From contig NZ_QGGX01000003.1 of assembly GCF_003148805.1 (NCBI RefSeq), positions 248,001-312,000 on the forward strand: a stretch of 64,000 nucleotides of DNA, given 5' to 3'. Positions 54,498 to 63,861 of this stretch are shown here, piece by piece; the stretch's first letter is position 1, and each line of letters starts with the position of its first letter. Origin of the DNA: Aminobacter sp. AP02 (GTDB lineage: Bacteria; Pseudomonadota; Alphaproteobacteria; Rhizobiales; Rhizobiaceae). The notes under the pieces are model-generated. The model was not told where the DNA came from and made no database searches. It was given only the letters and a program-made list of their open reading frames with translations. Both the position numbers and the translations under genes were made by a program.

Positions 54498-55213
54498 CAG
54501 CCTGCCTTGAGCATGTAGCCGGCGCCGCGAATGGTGTGGAGGATCGGCTTTTCAAATCCCTTTTCGATCTTGCCGCGCAGCCGCGAAACGTGGACGTCGA
54601 TGACGTTGGTCTGCGGATCGAAATGATAATCCCAGACGTTTTCCAGCAGCATCGTGCGCGTCACCACCTGGCCGGCATGGCGCATCAGATATTCAAGCAG
54701 CCTGTACTCGCGTGGCTGCAGCGTGATTTCCTGGGAGCCGCGACGCACAGTATGTGACAGCCGGTCGAGCTCCAGATCGCCGACGCGGTACACCGTCTCG
54801 GATTCGCGTGTGGGCGCGCGCCTGTTCAGCACCTCGACACGCGCGAGCAGTTCGGAAAAGGCATAAGGCTTGGTGAGATAGTCGTCGCCGCCGGCGCGCA
54901 GGCCGGTTACCCGGTCATCGACCTCGCCAAGCGCCGACAAGATCAGGACCGGTGTTGTGTTGCCGCGCGAACGCAGTCCGGCAATCACCGAAAGACCATC
55001 GCGTCTCGGCAGCATGCGATCAACGACCATCACGTCGTATTCGGCAGCATCGGCAAGGGCGAAACCTGAATCGCCGTCACCCGCGACATGGGCGGTGTGA
55101 CCAGCCTCCGCGAAAGCCCTTTGCATGTAGTCTGCGGCTTCGCGGTCATCTTCGATGACAAGAATCTTCATGCCGTCGTTATACGCGATTTTGCGGGATA
55201 TCAGAGGCGACAT
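54497..55213 (-). CDS. OmpR-family response regulator
   Basis: A winged-helix response regulator of 238 residues if it starts at ATG 55213, or 224 from ATG 55171 (MKILVIEDDRE). I prefer 55213 because GGAGG at 55221-55225 stands seven bases before it, whereas the inner ATG has no ribosome site; the extra 14 residues (MSPLISRKIAYNDG) are unusual. The receiver keeps ED near its start, Asp65 (VVDRMLPRRDG) as phosphorylation site and KPYAFSELLARV. The DNA-binding domain ends VDVHVSRLRGKIEKG and IRGAGYMLKAG. It is downstream of degP on the same strand, and probably regulates it. Confidence 0.9.
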   Translation of the reverse strand: MSPLISRKIAYNDGMKILVIEDDREAADYMQRAFAEAGHTAHVAGDGDSGFALADAAEYDVMVVDRMLPRRDGLSVIAGLRSRGNTTPVLILSALGEVDDRVTGLRAGGDDYLTKPYAFSELLARVEVLNRRAPTRESETVYRVGDLELDRLSHTVRRGSQEITLQPREYRLLEYLMRHAGQVVTRTMLLENVWDYHFDPQTNVIDVHVSRLRGKIEKGFEKPILHTIRGAGYMLKAG

Positions 55214-55220
55214 GTCGTTT

Positions 55221-55225
55221 CCTCC
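55221..55225 (-). promoter_or_regulatory. Ribosome binding site that decides the regulator start
   Basis: On the minus strand GGAGG is followed by AAACGAC and ATG 55213. This favours a start 14 codons before the usual MKILVIEDD beginning. Confidence 0.6.
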
Positions 55226-55309
55226 AAAGATTGAAGCGGCAGCAGGCGATGGGAGCCCGCTGCCGCCTGGGCCGTAATCGAAGGCTGACAAACTATCCGG
55301 CGCCGTCGT

Positions 55310-55353
55310 CTCCCACCGGGCGGCTCGGGGGTTGTGAAACCGCCCGACGGGAG
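55310..55353 (-). terminator. Hairpin downstream of degP
   Basis: CTCCCACCGGGCGG pairs with CCGCCCGACGGGAG (two mismatches) eight bases after the degP stop. A second GC-rich hairpin follows at 55236-55265. Neither has a clear T-run, so partial read-through into the regulator gene is possible. Confidence 0.45.
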
Positions 55354-55360
55354 TGCCCGG

Positions 55361-56899
55361 TCAACCCTGGTTGACAGGCAGGGCCACGAAGCGGTTGCTG
55401 TTTTCGCGGCTGATCTGGAAGAGAACGGCCTTGCGGCCTGCCTTTTCCGCCTGGCTGAGCGCCTGTGTCACATCGGCAGGCGACTTCACCTCGGCCGAGT
55501 TCACGGCAGTGATGATGTCGCCGGCCTGGATGCCGCGATCGGCGGCATCGCTGGAGGGATCGACGTCGGTAACGACGAGACCATTGCCATCCTCGGACTT
55601 GGCGACGGTGAGACCGAGGTCAGCCAGCGAGCTTGGCTCGCCCGGTGCCGACTGCTGGTCGGCCGAGGCCTGCTTGTCCGAACCCGGAAGCGTGCCGAGG
55701 TCAACGCTGACGTTTTCGGTCTTGCCGTTGCGCCAGACTGTGACGTCAACCGCCTTGCCAGGATTGACAGCGCCGATCAGACGGGCGAGTTCCCTCGGCG
55801 AGGCGACCTCCTGACCGTTGACCTGCGTGATGACGTCACCAGCGACGATACCCGCCTTCTTGGCCGGGCCGGCGTCCTGGGCGCTGGAAACCAGTGCCCC
55901 CTTCTCGCTCTTGAGGCCGAGAGACTCCGCAATGTCGGTGGTGACCGGCTGGATCTCCACACCGAGCCAACCACGCTGGACGCTGCCATTCTTCATCAGG
56001 TCCTGAACGACCTGCTTGGCGGTGGAGGCTGGGATCGCAAAGGCGATGCCGACGCTGCCCCCCGACGGCGAGAAGATTGCGGTGTTGATGCCGACCACTT
56101 CGCCGTTGAGGTTGAAGGCCGGACCACCCGAGTTGCCACGGTTCACCGCGGCATCGATCTGCAGGAAATCGTCGTAAGGGCCAGCGCCGATGTCACGACC
56201 GCGCGCCGATACGATACCGGCGGTGACGGTACCACCGAGCCCGAACGGATTGCCGACTGCCACGACCCAGTCGCCGACGCGGATCTTGGCGTCGTCGGCG
56301 AAGCTGACATAGGTGAACTTGGTGCTGGCATCGACCTTCAGCACGGCGAGGTCGGTGCGCGGATCGGTGCCGATCAACTTGGCGTCGTATTCCTTGCCAT
56401 CGTTGCTAACGACGGTATAGGCGGTGCCATCCTCGACAACGTGGTTGTTGGTGACGAGATAGCCGTCATCGGAGATGAAGAAACCCGATCCTTGGGCGAC
56501 CGGCCGCGGCTTCTGACTGCCGTCACGCTGGCCGAAGCGCGGGCCACGATTCTGGTTGCCGTTGCCGTCCTGTCCAAACTGGCGGAAGAAGCGCTTCAGC
56601 GGATGATTGTCCGGCAGATTGTCAAGCCCCTGCTGGCCGGAGAAGGGCGAAGGGCCCGTGTCCGAAGCAGGATCGATCCTCGCCTTGACCTGCACGCTCA
56701 CCACCGCCGGCGAGACATGCTCGACGACATCGGCGAAGCTGGGGACCTGGGGTGCGGTGACATTCACTGCGTCGGCGTAAACCGGGAGGGTTCCGCTGGT
56801 CATCGCGCCGATACCAATGGTGCCTGCAAGGGCAATGGATGCGACTGCTGCCAGGAGACCCTTGCGCGAACGCGAAATGGATTTGGGGGCGGTGCTCAT
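55361..56899 (-). CDS. degP: Periplasmic serine protease DegP/HtrA (Do family)
   Basis: A 512-residue protease-chaperone of envelope quality control. An N-terminal hydrophobic segment (LLAAVASIALAGTIGIGAM, 15-33) is a signal or anchor. The trypsin-like domain has the full triad: His153 (VTNNHVVEDG), Asp183 (RTDLAVLK) and Ser257 (RGNSGGP). Two PDZ domains follow, with RGWLGVEIQPVTTDIAESLG opening the first and DLGLTVAKSEDG the second. A glycine/asparagine/arginine-rich Q-linker-like loop lies at 108-135. ATG 56899 has AGAGGAT upstream. It lies between cytochrome c maturation genes and the two-component pair, all on the minus strand. Confidence 0.95.
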   Translation of the reverse strand: MSTAPKSISRSRKGLLAAVASIALAGTIGIGAMTSGTLPVYADAVNVTAPQVPSFADVVEHVSPAVVSVQVKARIDPASDTGPSPFSGQQGLDNLPDNHPLKRFFRQFGQDGNGNQNRGPRFGQRDGSQKPRPVAQGSGFFISDDGYLVTNNHVVEDGTAYTVVSNDGKEYDAKLIGTDPRTDLAVLKVDASTKFTYVSFADDAKIRVGDWVVAVGNPFGLGGTVTAGIVSARGRDIGAGPYDDFLQIDAAVNRGNSGGPAFNLNGEVVGINTAIFSPSGGSVGIAFAIPASTAKQVVQDLMKNGSVQRGWLGVEIQPVTTDIAESLGLKSEKGALVSSAQDAGPAKKAGIVAGDVITQVNGQEVASPRELARLIGAVNPGKAVDVTVWRNGKTENVSVDLGTLPGSDKQASADQQSAPGEPSSLADLGLTVAKSEDGNGLVVTDVDPSSDAADRGIQAGDIITAVNSAEVKSPADVTQALSQAEKAGRKAVLFQISRENSNRFVALPVNQG

Positions 56900-57017
56900 T
56901 GTCTCAGATCCTCTTGAACGGGATGCTTTGATTCCGCATCCGATGGATCAAGAGATAGAGAGGCTCACATTACGGCACCATTTCCTCAGGATGAAACTTT
57001 CGTAATGTTGGGCTTAC

Positions 57018-57485
57018 TCAGGTGTCCTTGCGCAGAATAGCTTCGAGAGCTTCCTGTTCGTCCTTCGTCAGGGCCGCAGGCTCCTGTCTGCGCCTTGAGA
57101 GGGCGGACAGGAAAACGAATGTGCCGCCACCCAGCAACAGCAGGACCGGCGTCCCCCAGAGCAAGGCGTTGCGCAGGTTGAAACGCGGCTTGAGCAGCAC
57201 GAACTCACCATAGCGGGAGACGATGTAGTCCATCACCTGTTCGTCGCTGTCGCCGGCAACCAGCCGTTCGCGCAAAAGCACGCGAAGATCCGCGGCCAGT
57301 TCCGCGTCGGATTCATCGATGGACTGGTTCTGGCAGACCATGCAACGCAGCTCTTCCGACAGCAGGCGCGCCCGCGCCTCGAGCTTCGGATCAGCGAGCA
57401 TCTCGCTTGGTTTGACCGCGAGCGCTGTTCCCGCGAAAAGGAGGGCGGCCAAAAATCCCGCTACTGCCGGCAACTTCGTTTTCAT
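57018..57485 (-). CDS. ccmH: Cytochrome c-type biogenesis protein CcmH (CycL)
   Basis: A 155-residue membrane-anchored thiol-disulfide protein that handles apocytochrome c in the periplasm. The signal peptide (FLAALLFAGTALA) is followed by the redox motif LRCMVCQNQSI with Cys48 and Cys51, and a C-terminal membrane helix (LLWGTPVLLLLGGGTFVFLS). ATG 57485 overlaps the ccmF stop by four bases (ATGA). It is last of the ccmIEFH group, 119 bp upstream of degP. Confidence 0.95.
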   Translation of the reverse strand: MKTKLPAVAGFLAALLFAGTALAVKPSEMLADPKLEARARLLSEELRCMVCQNQSIDESDAELAADLRVLLRERLVAGDSDEQVMDYIVSRYGEFVLLKPRFNLRNALLWGTPVLLLLGGGTFVFLSALSRRRQEPAALTKDEQEALEAILRKDT

Positions 57486-59470
57486 GCGGCGACCGGGCTT
57501 GGTTTGGCTTGTCCGGACTTGCGCCGTGCTGGCGCGCCGACCCGCAGGCGGCGATCCAAAAGCGAAACGAACCCGCCGAGCATCATCACCAGTGTACCGC
57601 CCCAGATCAGGGTCACCAGCGGTTTCCACCAGACACGAACGACCACCGATCCGTCGCCGGTTTCGTCGCCGAGCGAGACGTACAGCTGGCTCAGCCCCAT
57701 GGTCTTGATGCCGGCCTCGGTCGTCGGCATCTGTCGAACTGGATAGAAGCGCTTGGACGAGACGATCTCGGCGAAAGGCTGGCCGTTGGCTCCAAGCAGC
57801 GAGAAACGCCCCTGATCTTCGGTGAAGTTCGGTCCGCGCATCGGGCTGAGCCCGTTGAACCGAAGCTGATGACCGGAAATCTCCAACACTTGGCCGGGCT
57901 TCATGACCAGGATCGCCTCCTTCTGGAACGACAGGACCCCGACGATGCCGAGCAGGGTCAAGCCAAGGCCAAGATGCGCCAGCGAGGTACCGAACACCGA
58001 ACGAGGCAGACCAAGGAACCGGCTCAGGGCCACCTTCGGCGCAACGTTGCCGATGCCTGCCTTCAGCGCGAGGTCGGTCAAAGCGCCAAGCACGAGCCAA
58101 GCTGCAAGGCCCGCGCCCAAGGCGGCGAACACCGATGCACCATCGATGAACAGGTAGGTGACGAGGACAACCAGCAAGGCGGCGCCGAAAGCAAACATCA
58201 GCCGCTGCGCGACCGCAGTAACGTCGCCACGTTTCCAGGCAAGCAGAGGTCCAAACGGCACGACCACCAGCAGCGGTATCATCAGCGGGCCGAAGGTCAG
58301 GTTGAAGAAAGGCTCGCCGACCGAAATCTTCTCGCCGAACAAGGCTTCCACCACCAGCGGATAGAGCGTTCCGATCAGCACCGTTGCGGTAGCGGTAGTC
58401 AAAAACAGATTGTTGAGCACCAGCGCGCCTTCGCGCGAAATCGGATGGAAGATGCCTCCTGCCGTCAGCGTCGACGCCCGCAGCGCAAACAGGGCCAGCG
58501 AACCGCCGATGAACAGCGTGAGGATGCAAAGAATGAAGACACCGCGGCTCGGATCGCTGGCGAAGGCGTGCACCGAGGTCAAAACGCCCGAGCGGACAAG
58601 GAAGGTGCCCAACAAGGAGAGTGAGAACGTCAAGATGGCGAGCAACAGCGTCCAGATCTTCAGAGCCGATCGCTTTTCCATGACGATGGCCGAGTGTAGC
58701 AATGCAGTGCCGGCGAGCCAGGGCATGAAGGAGGCGTTTTCGACCGGATCCCAAAACCAGAAACCACCCCAGCCGAGCTCGTAGTAGGCCCAGTAGGAAC
58801 CCATCGCGATGCCGCCGGTCAAGAACACCCAGGCCGCGAGTGTCCAAGGACGCACCCAGCGTGCCCAGGCAGCGTCGATGCGCCCCTCGATCAAGGCTGC
58901 CACGGCGAAGGAGAAGCAGACAGAAAAGCCGACATAGCCGAGATACAGCAGCGGCGGATGTATGGCGAGACCCATATCCTGAAGGATAGGATTGAGATCC
59001 TTGCCTTCGATCGGAGCCGGCACCAGGCGGGCGAATGGATTTGAAGTGATGAGGATGAAGAGCAAGAAGGCAGTGCCGACCCAGCCCTGGACGGCCAGTA
59101 CATTTGCGCGAAGCGTCGCGGGAAGATTGCCGCCGAAGGCCGCGACCAATGCACCGAAGAAGCTCAGGATCAGCACCCAAAGCAGCATCGAGCCTTCATG
59201 GTTTCCCCAGGTCCCGGTGATCTTGTAGATCATCGGCTTCAGGGAATGCGAGTTCTCCCAGACATTGACGAGCGAAAAGTCCGACTGGACATAGGCCATC
59301 GTCAGCACGGCGAAAGACAGCGCGATCATGGCAAATCCAGTGACCGTCACCGGCCCGCCAACTGCCATCAGCCTGGCATCTCCCTTGTGCGCTCCGTAGA
59401 GCGGCACCAGCGACTGAACCAGCGACAAGGCGAGCGCCAGGATAAGCGCAAAGTGACCCATCTCGACCAT
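57482..59470 (-). CDS. ccmF: Cytochrome c heme lyase subunit CcmF (CycK)
   Basis: A 662-residue polytopic membrane protein that joins heme to apocytochrome c with CcmH and CcmI. About 13-15 membrane segments are visible. The WWD-type heme-handling motif WGGFWFWDPVENASFMPWL lies at about 229-247 and the HPP-like segment AIHPPLLYLGYVG at about 169-181 holds one of the conserved histidines. A large periplasmic loop precedes the last helix. ATG 59470 (MVEMGHFA) is chosen; the ATG three codons on is equally possible. Overlaps ccmH and follows ccmE by 18 bp. Confidence 0.95.
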   Translation of the reverse strand: MVEMGHFALILALALSLVQSLVPLYGAHKGDARLMAVGGPVTVTGFAMIALSFAVLTMAYVQSDFSLVNVWENSHSLKPMIYKITGTWGNHEGSMLLWVLILSFFGALVAAFGGNLPATLRANVLAVQGWVGTAFLLFILITSNPFARLVPAPIEGKDLNPILQDMGLAIHPPLLYLGYVGFSVCFSFAVAALIEGRIDAAWARWVRPWTLAAWVFLTGGIAMGSYWAYYELGWGGFWFWDPVENASFMPWLAGTALLHSAIVMEKRSALKIWTLLLAILTFSLSLLGTFLVRSGVLTSVHAFASDPSRGVFILCILTLFIGGSLALFALRASTLTAGGIFHPISREGALVLNNLFLTTATATVLIGTLYPLVVEALFGEKISVGEPFFNLTFGPLMIPLLVVVPFGPLLAWKRGDVTAVAQRLMFAFGAALLVVLVTYLFIDGASVFAALGAGLAAWLVLGALTDLALKAGIGNVAPKVALSRFLGLPRSVFGTSLAHLGLGLTLLGIVGVLSFQKEAILVMKPGQVLEISGHQLRFNGLSPMRGPNFTEDQGRFSLLGANGQPFAEIVSSKRFYPVRQMPTTEAGIKTMGLSQLYVSLGDETGDGSVVVRVWWKPLVTLIWGGTLVMMLGGFVSLLDRRLRVGAPARRKSGQAKPSPVAA

Positions 59471-59488
59471 GTCAGCGCCGTCCGACGT

Positions 59489-59929
59489 TCATTGCGTGGT
59501 TTCCTGCCAAATGCCCTTCGCCTTCATGCTGTCGGCGACTTCCTTGGGCATGTAATTCTCGTCGTGTTTTGCCAGCACGCTATCGGCGACGAACTCACCG
59601 TCGGAACCAAAGCTGCCCTCGGTGATCACGCCCTGCCCTTCCCTGAACAGATCGGGCAGGATGCCAGTGTAGCGCACTTTCACCGCCTTTTCGGAGTCGG
59701 TCACGCCGAATTCGACCTGGGTTCCCTGCCCTCGCACGATGCTTCCATTTTCGACCAGGCCCCCGAGCCGAATCCGCTGACCGGGCTCCAAGGTGGCAGT
59801 CTGCAAATCCCCGGGCATGTAGAAATAGGAGGCTTTCTGGCCAAGCGCGTAGAAGGTCAGCGCCGTTGCCGCGCCCAGGAAGGCCAGCGCGCCCGCAATC
59901 ACCGAAAGCCGCTTTTGTTTGCGCGTCAT
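59489..59929 (-). CDS. ccmE: Cytochrome c maturation heme chaperone CcmE (CycJ)
   Basis: A 146-residue membrane-anchored periplasmic OB-fold protein that carries heme covalently. The anchor is [20 protein letters not shown] (8-27). The domain has [20 protein letters not shown], and the heme-binding motif [11 protein letters not shown] has His122 and Tyr126. ATG 59929 is two bases after the ccmI stop, with GGAG inside the end of ccmI, so translation is coupled. Family length is usual. Confidence 0.95.
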   Translation of the reverse strand: MTRKQKRLSVIAGALAFLGAATALTFYALGQKASYFYMPGDLQTATLEPGQRIRLGGLVENGSIVRGQGTQVEFGVTDSEKAVKVRYTGILPDLFREGQGVITEGSFGSDGEFVADSVLAKHDENYMPKEVADSMKAKGIWQETTQ

Positions 59930-59931
59930 GC

Positions 59932-61068
59932 CTACTCCGTGACCTTCAGGCCAAGCGAGCCGGCCAGTTCCGTAAGCTTGCGGCCGTCCTCGCTGTCACG
60001 ACCAAGCGCCGCATAGGCGCGGCCAAGCGCGTCCTGGGCCAGATCGGTCTTGCCAAGCACCTGATATGAACGCACCAGCCGCAGCCATCCTTCCGGATCG
60101 CGCGGGTTCTGACGCAGCTTCTCGTCCAGCGTCGCGACCATGCCCTCGATCATCGCCGTGCGGTCGCCTGCCGACATGGAAGCCGCGGCATCGATGTCAC
60201 CCTGGTTCGGTCCGGGCCCGCCGGCCATCTCATTGGCTGGCGCAGTACGACCTTCCGCTTGGGCAACTGCCTGCTCGGTGACCGGACGCCACGGCGAATC
60301 CGGTGGCAAACTATCGGACAGCTGGCGCCATACGATTGCTGCTTCGGCGAGCTTGCCTTCCTGGGCCAGCGCCAAAGCGAGGAAATAGCGGGCCTTGGGA
60401 TTGGCCGGCTCGAGCTTGAGCGAAGCCTCGAAGGCCATTCGCGCATCCGCGGTAACGATTCCGCCCGACGAACCGGCAATTGCCTCGCCAAGACCAGCTT
60501 CGCGGGCTGCTGTCGTGCCTTCAATGCGGATCGCATTGCGATAAGCGGTGATCGCGTCATCGGCGCGGCCCATCCTGAGGTAGACGGGTGCCAGCACGTC
60601 CCAGCCACGGCCATCCGACGGGTTGGCGACAAGATGTGCCTCGGCGCGGGCGATCAGTTCGTCAATGGAAGTGTCCGCCGGTTTCTGCGACAGGCGTGCG
60701 CTCAAAGGCTGCGACGGCACGTCAGGTGAGCCGATCACGGTGTAAACGCTCCAGCTCAGCACAGGAATGGCGAGCACTGCGACAACGCCAACCAGCCGCG
60801 ACGCCAACTGAGAGCCGCCTTTCGACCTTGGCGCGTCTTCGGCATCGAACTTTATGATGCGGCGTGCGATTTCGGCACGCGCCAGATCGGCGTCCGATGG
60901 TGCGATCAGCCCGCGCGCCGCATCCTTGTCGACTTCGCCGAGCTGGTCGCGATAGACTTCGAGATCATGACTGTTGTCAGCTTCGCCCTCTGCCTGTCGC
61001 GTCAACGGCAACAGAACCGCAAGGCTCGCACCAAGTGTCAATACAGCAGCTATGACCCAGAACAACAT
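59932..61068 (-). CDS. ccmI: Cytochrome c-type biogenesis protein CcmI (CycH)
   Basis: A 378-residue protein that presents apocytochrome c to the CcmF/H lyase. Two membrane helices flank a short cytoplasmic loop: [20 protein letters not shown] at the N-terminus and [20 protein letters not shown] at about 91-110; the loop has the usual [18 protein letters not shown] pattern. TPR repeats follow in the periplasm ([40 protein letters not shown]). ATG 61068 is chosen because AGGTGA precedes it; a GTG two codons earlier lacks a site. First gene of the ccm group. Confidence 0.93.
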   Translation of the reverse strand: MLFWVIAAVLTLGASLAVLLPLTRQAEGEADNSHDLEVYRDQLGEVDKDAARGLIAPSDADLARAEIARRIIKFDAEDAPRSKGGSQLASRLVGVVAVLAIPVLSWSVYTVIGSPDVPSQPLSARLSQKPADTSIDELIARAEAHLVANPSDGRGWDVLAPVYLRMGRADDAITAYRNAIRIEGTTAAREAGLGEAIAGSSGGIVTADARMAFEASLKLEPANPKARYFLALALAQEGKLAEAAIVWRQLSDSLPPDSPWRPVTEQAVAQAEGRTAPANEMAGGPGPNQGDIDAAASMSAGDRTAMIEGMVATLDEKLRQNPRDPEGWLRLVRSYQVLGKTDLAQDALGRAYAALGRDSEDGRKLTELAGSLGLKVTE

Positions 61069-61168
61069 GCTCACCTAAATAGCCAGCAGCCACCAAGCTG
61101 CCAACATCTCCGTCCTGCGGCTTATTGACGGTTCAGGCGCTTTTGCCAAAGCAACAACGCGTGAAAAT

Positions 61169-61618
61169 TCAGGTCAGTGGTGTCCAGCTGCCGTCGGCGT
61201 TACGACAGGCCGTCCCGCGCGCGGTCAGCGGCGTGCCACTGGTGAACACGGTCTGCGAGTATTGCCGGCAGTCTTGCGAGCCGACACGATATGGCTGGGC
61301 TGCGACAACTTCACCCGAACGTCCCTCGCCCTTCCAGGCAACTGCCTGTCCGCCTTGGCCATATTCCAGCGCGCGATACTCGGCTTCGAGCGCCTTGCGG
61401 CGGTCGCTGTCACTCAAACCGCTCCCGATCGAGCCACCAATCAAACCGCCGTCCATGGCATTGATGTTGCGCGTTGCGACCTTGCCGCTGGAGGCAGAAC
61501 TGTCACCACCGCCGAGAGAAGGTACGATTCCGCCGCCGCCACCCAGACCGGAGGTTGTGCAGCCGGAGCCGGCCAGTATTCCCGCAACCAGTGCCACCCT
61601 TAGTCTCATGATCATCAC
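61169..61618 (-). CDS. Surface-antigen-type lipoprotein (RT0821/Lpp0805-like)
   Basis: A small outer-membrane or periplasmic lipoprotein of about 149 residues. The N-terminus has the lipobox LAGSGC with lipid-modified Cys20, then a glycine/serine linker (GLGGGGGIVPSLGGG). A glycine-zipper segment (DGGLIGGSIGSGLSDSDRRK) leads into the C-terminal domain common in alphaproteobacterial 17-kDa antigen relatives: YRVGSQDCRQYSQTV and CRNADGSWTPL, with two cysteines able to pair. It starts with overlapping ATG/GTG codons (MMIM), so the exact first codon is unsure. Role unknown, probably envelope structure. Confidence 0.82.
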   Translation of the reverse strand: MMIMRLRVALVAGILAGSGCTTSGLGGGGGIVPSLGGGDSSASSGKVATRNINAMDGGLIGGSIGSGLSDSDRRKALEAEYRALEYGQGGQAVAWKGEGRSGEVVAAQPYRVGSQDCRQYSQTVFTSGTPLTARGTACRNADGSWTPLT

Positions 61619-61707
61619 CGGTCCCGAATTTGCGTCCGCTTACAAGGGCTTGGCGCCGCGTTAGAGCGCATCTTTGGCCGAAATGGGGCCGATTCGGCCA
61701 GCCATTT

Positions 61708-63087
61708 CTACTGCACTCCACGCAACTCTACGACGGCCCTTAGTCCACCCATCGGAGATCGTTCCAACCGAAGCGTGCCGCCATACTCCTTGACCAGATC
61801 GGCGACGATCGCGAGGCCGAGGCCGGTGCCCGGTTTCGTCTCATCAAGACGCTTGCCCCGCTGCAGCGCCTCACGGGCCTTGTCCTCTGGAATTCCCGGC
61901 CCGTCATCTTCGATCAGGATCGAAAACCTGGGCGGCTCTTCGGCCACGGGCGGCGATGTCTCAACCGAAACCTTGACGGCACTGTGCGCCCATTTCATCG
62001 CGTTTTCGAGCAGATTGCCGAGAATCTCTTCGAGATCCTCGCGCTCGCCCGCAAACACCACTTCACTCGCCGGCAGGCTGAGAGAAAAAGCCGCGCCATG
62101 CGAAAGCTTGTCCATGACCCGAACCATGCGTTGCAGGAGCGGCCCGACGGGGGTGCGATAGACGACACTTTCGCGTTGTGCCGCCACGCGGGCGCGCTGA
62201 AGATAGTGGTCGATCTGCTTTTGCATCGCCGCGGCGTTGTCAGCGATGAGCTGGCCTTTGGGGCCACCCAGAGCACGCCCCTCGTTGACCATCACGGCAA
62301 GCGGCGTTTTCAGGGAATGTGCGAGGTTGCCGACCTGGGTTCTTGACCGCTCGACGATGCGGCGGTTGTTTTCAATGAGTGCATTGGTTTCGTTGGCGAG
62401 TGGCTGGATTTCAGCCGGAAAACGTCCAGTCAGCCGCTGGGCCGTTCCCTCCCGAACCATGGCAAGCGCATTGCGCACGCGCGTCAGCGGCTGCAGGCCG
62501 AGCAGAATGGCAATCGCATTGATTGCGATCATGCCAAAGCCAAACAGCGACAGATATGTGAACAGGCGCCATTCAAAACCCCGGATCTCATCTTCCAGTT
62601 CGGTACGATTGCCCATGACTCGGAAGCGCGCGATGCGGTTTTGCGAATCCAGCACGAACTCGCTTTCGAACACCTCAAGTTCCTCGCCGCCGATTCCAGC
62701 GACGCGGTAATGGCGCTGAAACTCGGCGTTGAATGGCACCTCGTCAGCGCCCGGCGAGGCGATCGGCTCAGTCATGGACGAGGAACGCAGCTGCCCGACT
62801 AGCCCCTTGGATACCGGTTCAACCGACCAGTACCAGCCCGACTCCGGTTCGGAGAAGCGGAGGTCGCCGAGATCAGGACCCCCGGTCAGAGTGCCGCTGT
62901 CCGACACGCCCACCGAGCCGATGAGATTGAAGAGATGCGCCGAAAGCAGGCTGTCGAAACCGCGTTCGCTGGTCTGGCGGTAGAGCGAACTGATGACAGT
63001 GAAGATCAAGGCGAATGCCAGGATCGCCCATACGGTCGAAAATGCGATGACGCGAAATGCCAGCGAGCGTGGACCGAGGTCCAGCAC
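61708..63087 (-). CDS. feuQ: Sensor histidine kinase FeuQ-like
   Basis: A 459-residue kinase with membrane helices near 17-34 and 177-197, a periplasmic sensor domain, then a short HAMP-like region. The HisKA motif VGNLAHSLKTPLAVMVNEGR has His257, with SLKTP in place of the commoner ELRTP, as in PhoQ/FeuQ kinases. The ATPase domain is complete (NLLENAMKWA, DDGPGIPEDK, GTGLGLAI). GTG 63087 is chosen because GGAAG lies six bases upstream; the frame is open back to the regulator stop, with which it is in phase. In Sinorhizobium FeuPQ controls ndvA, for cyclic glucan export, by recall. Confidence 0.85.
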   Translation of the reverse strand: MLDLGPRSLAFRVIAFSTVWAILAFALIFTVISSLYRQTSERGFDSLLSAHLFNLIGSVGVSDSGTLTGGPDLGDLRFSEPESGWYWSVEPVSKGLVGQLRSSSMTEPIASPGADEVPFNAEFQRHYRVAGIGGEELEVFESEFVLDSQNRIARFRVMGNRTELEDEIRGFEWRLFTYLSLFGFGMIAINAIAILLGLQPLTRVRNALAMVREGTAQRLTGRFPAEIQPLANETNALIENNRRIVERSRTQVGNLAHSLKTPLAVMVNEGRALGGPKGQLIADNAAAMQKQIDHYLQRARVAAQRESVVYRTPVGPLLQRMVRVMDKLSHGAAFSLSLPASEVVFAGEREDLEEILGNLLENAMKWAHSAVKVSVETSPPVAEEPPRFSILIEDDGPGIPEDKAREALQRGKRLDETKPGTGLGLAIVADLVKEYGGTLRLERSPMGGLRAVVELRGVQ

Positions 63088-63129
63088 GTAGCGCTTCCAG
63101 CGACCCAGTCGTTTGCCAAGCTTTTCCGC

Positions 63130-63795
<666 letters not shown>

Positions 63796-63861
63796 GCGAT
63801 TTTGCGACCAGTGGAAAGATGGCAGAGATATAGGCGATTCCGCCCTGACGGGAAATGCAGG

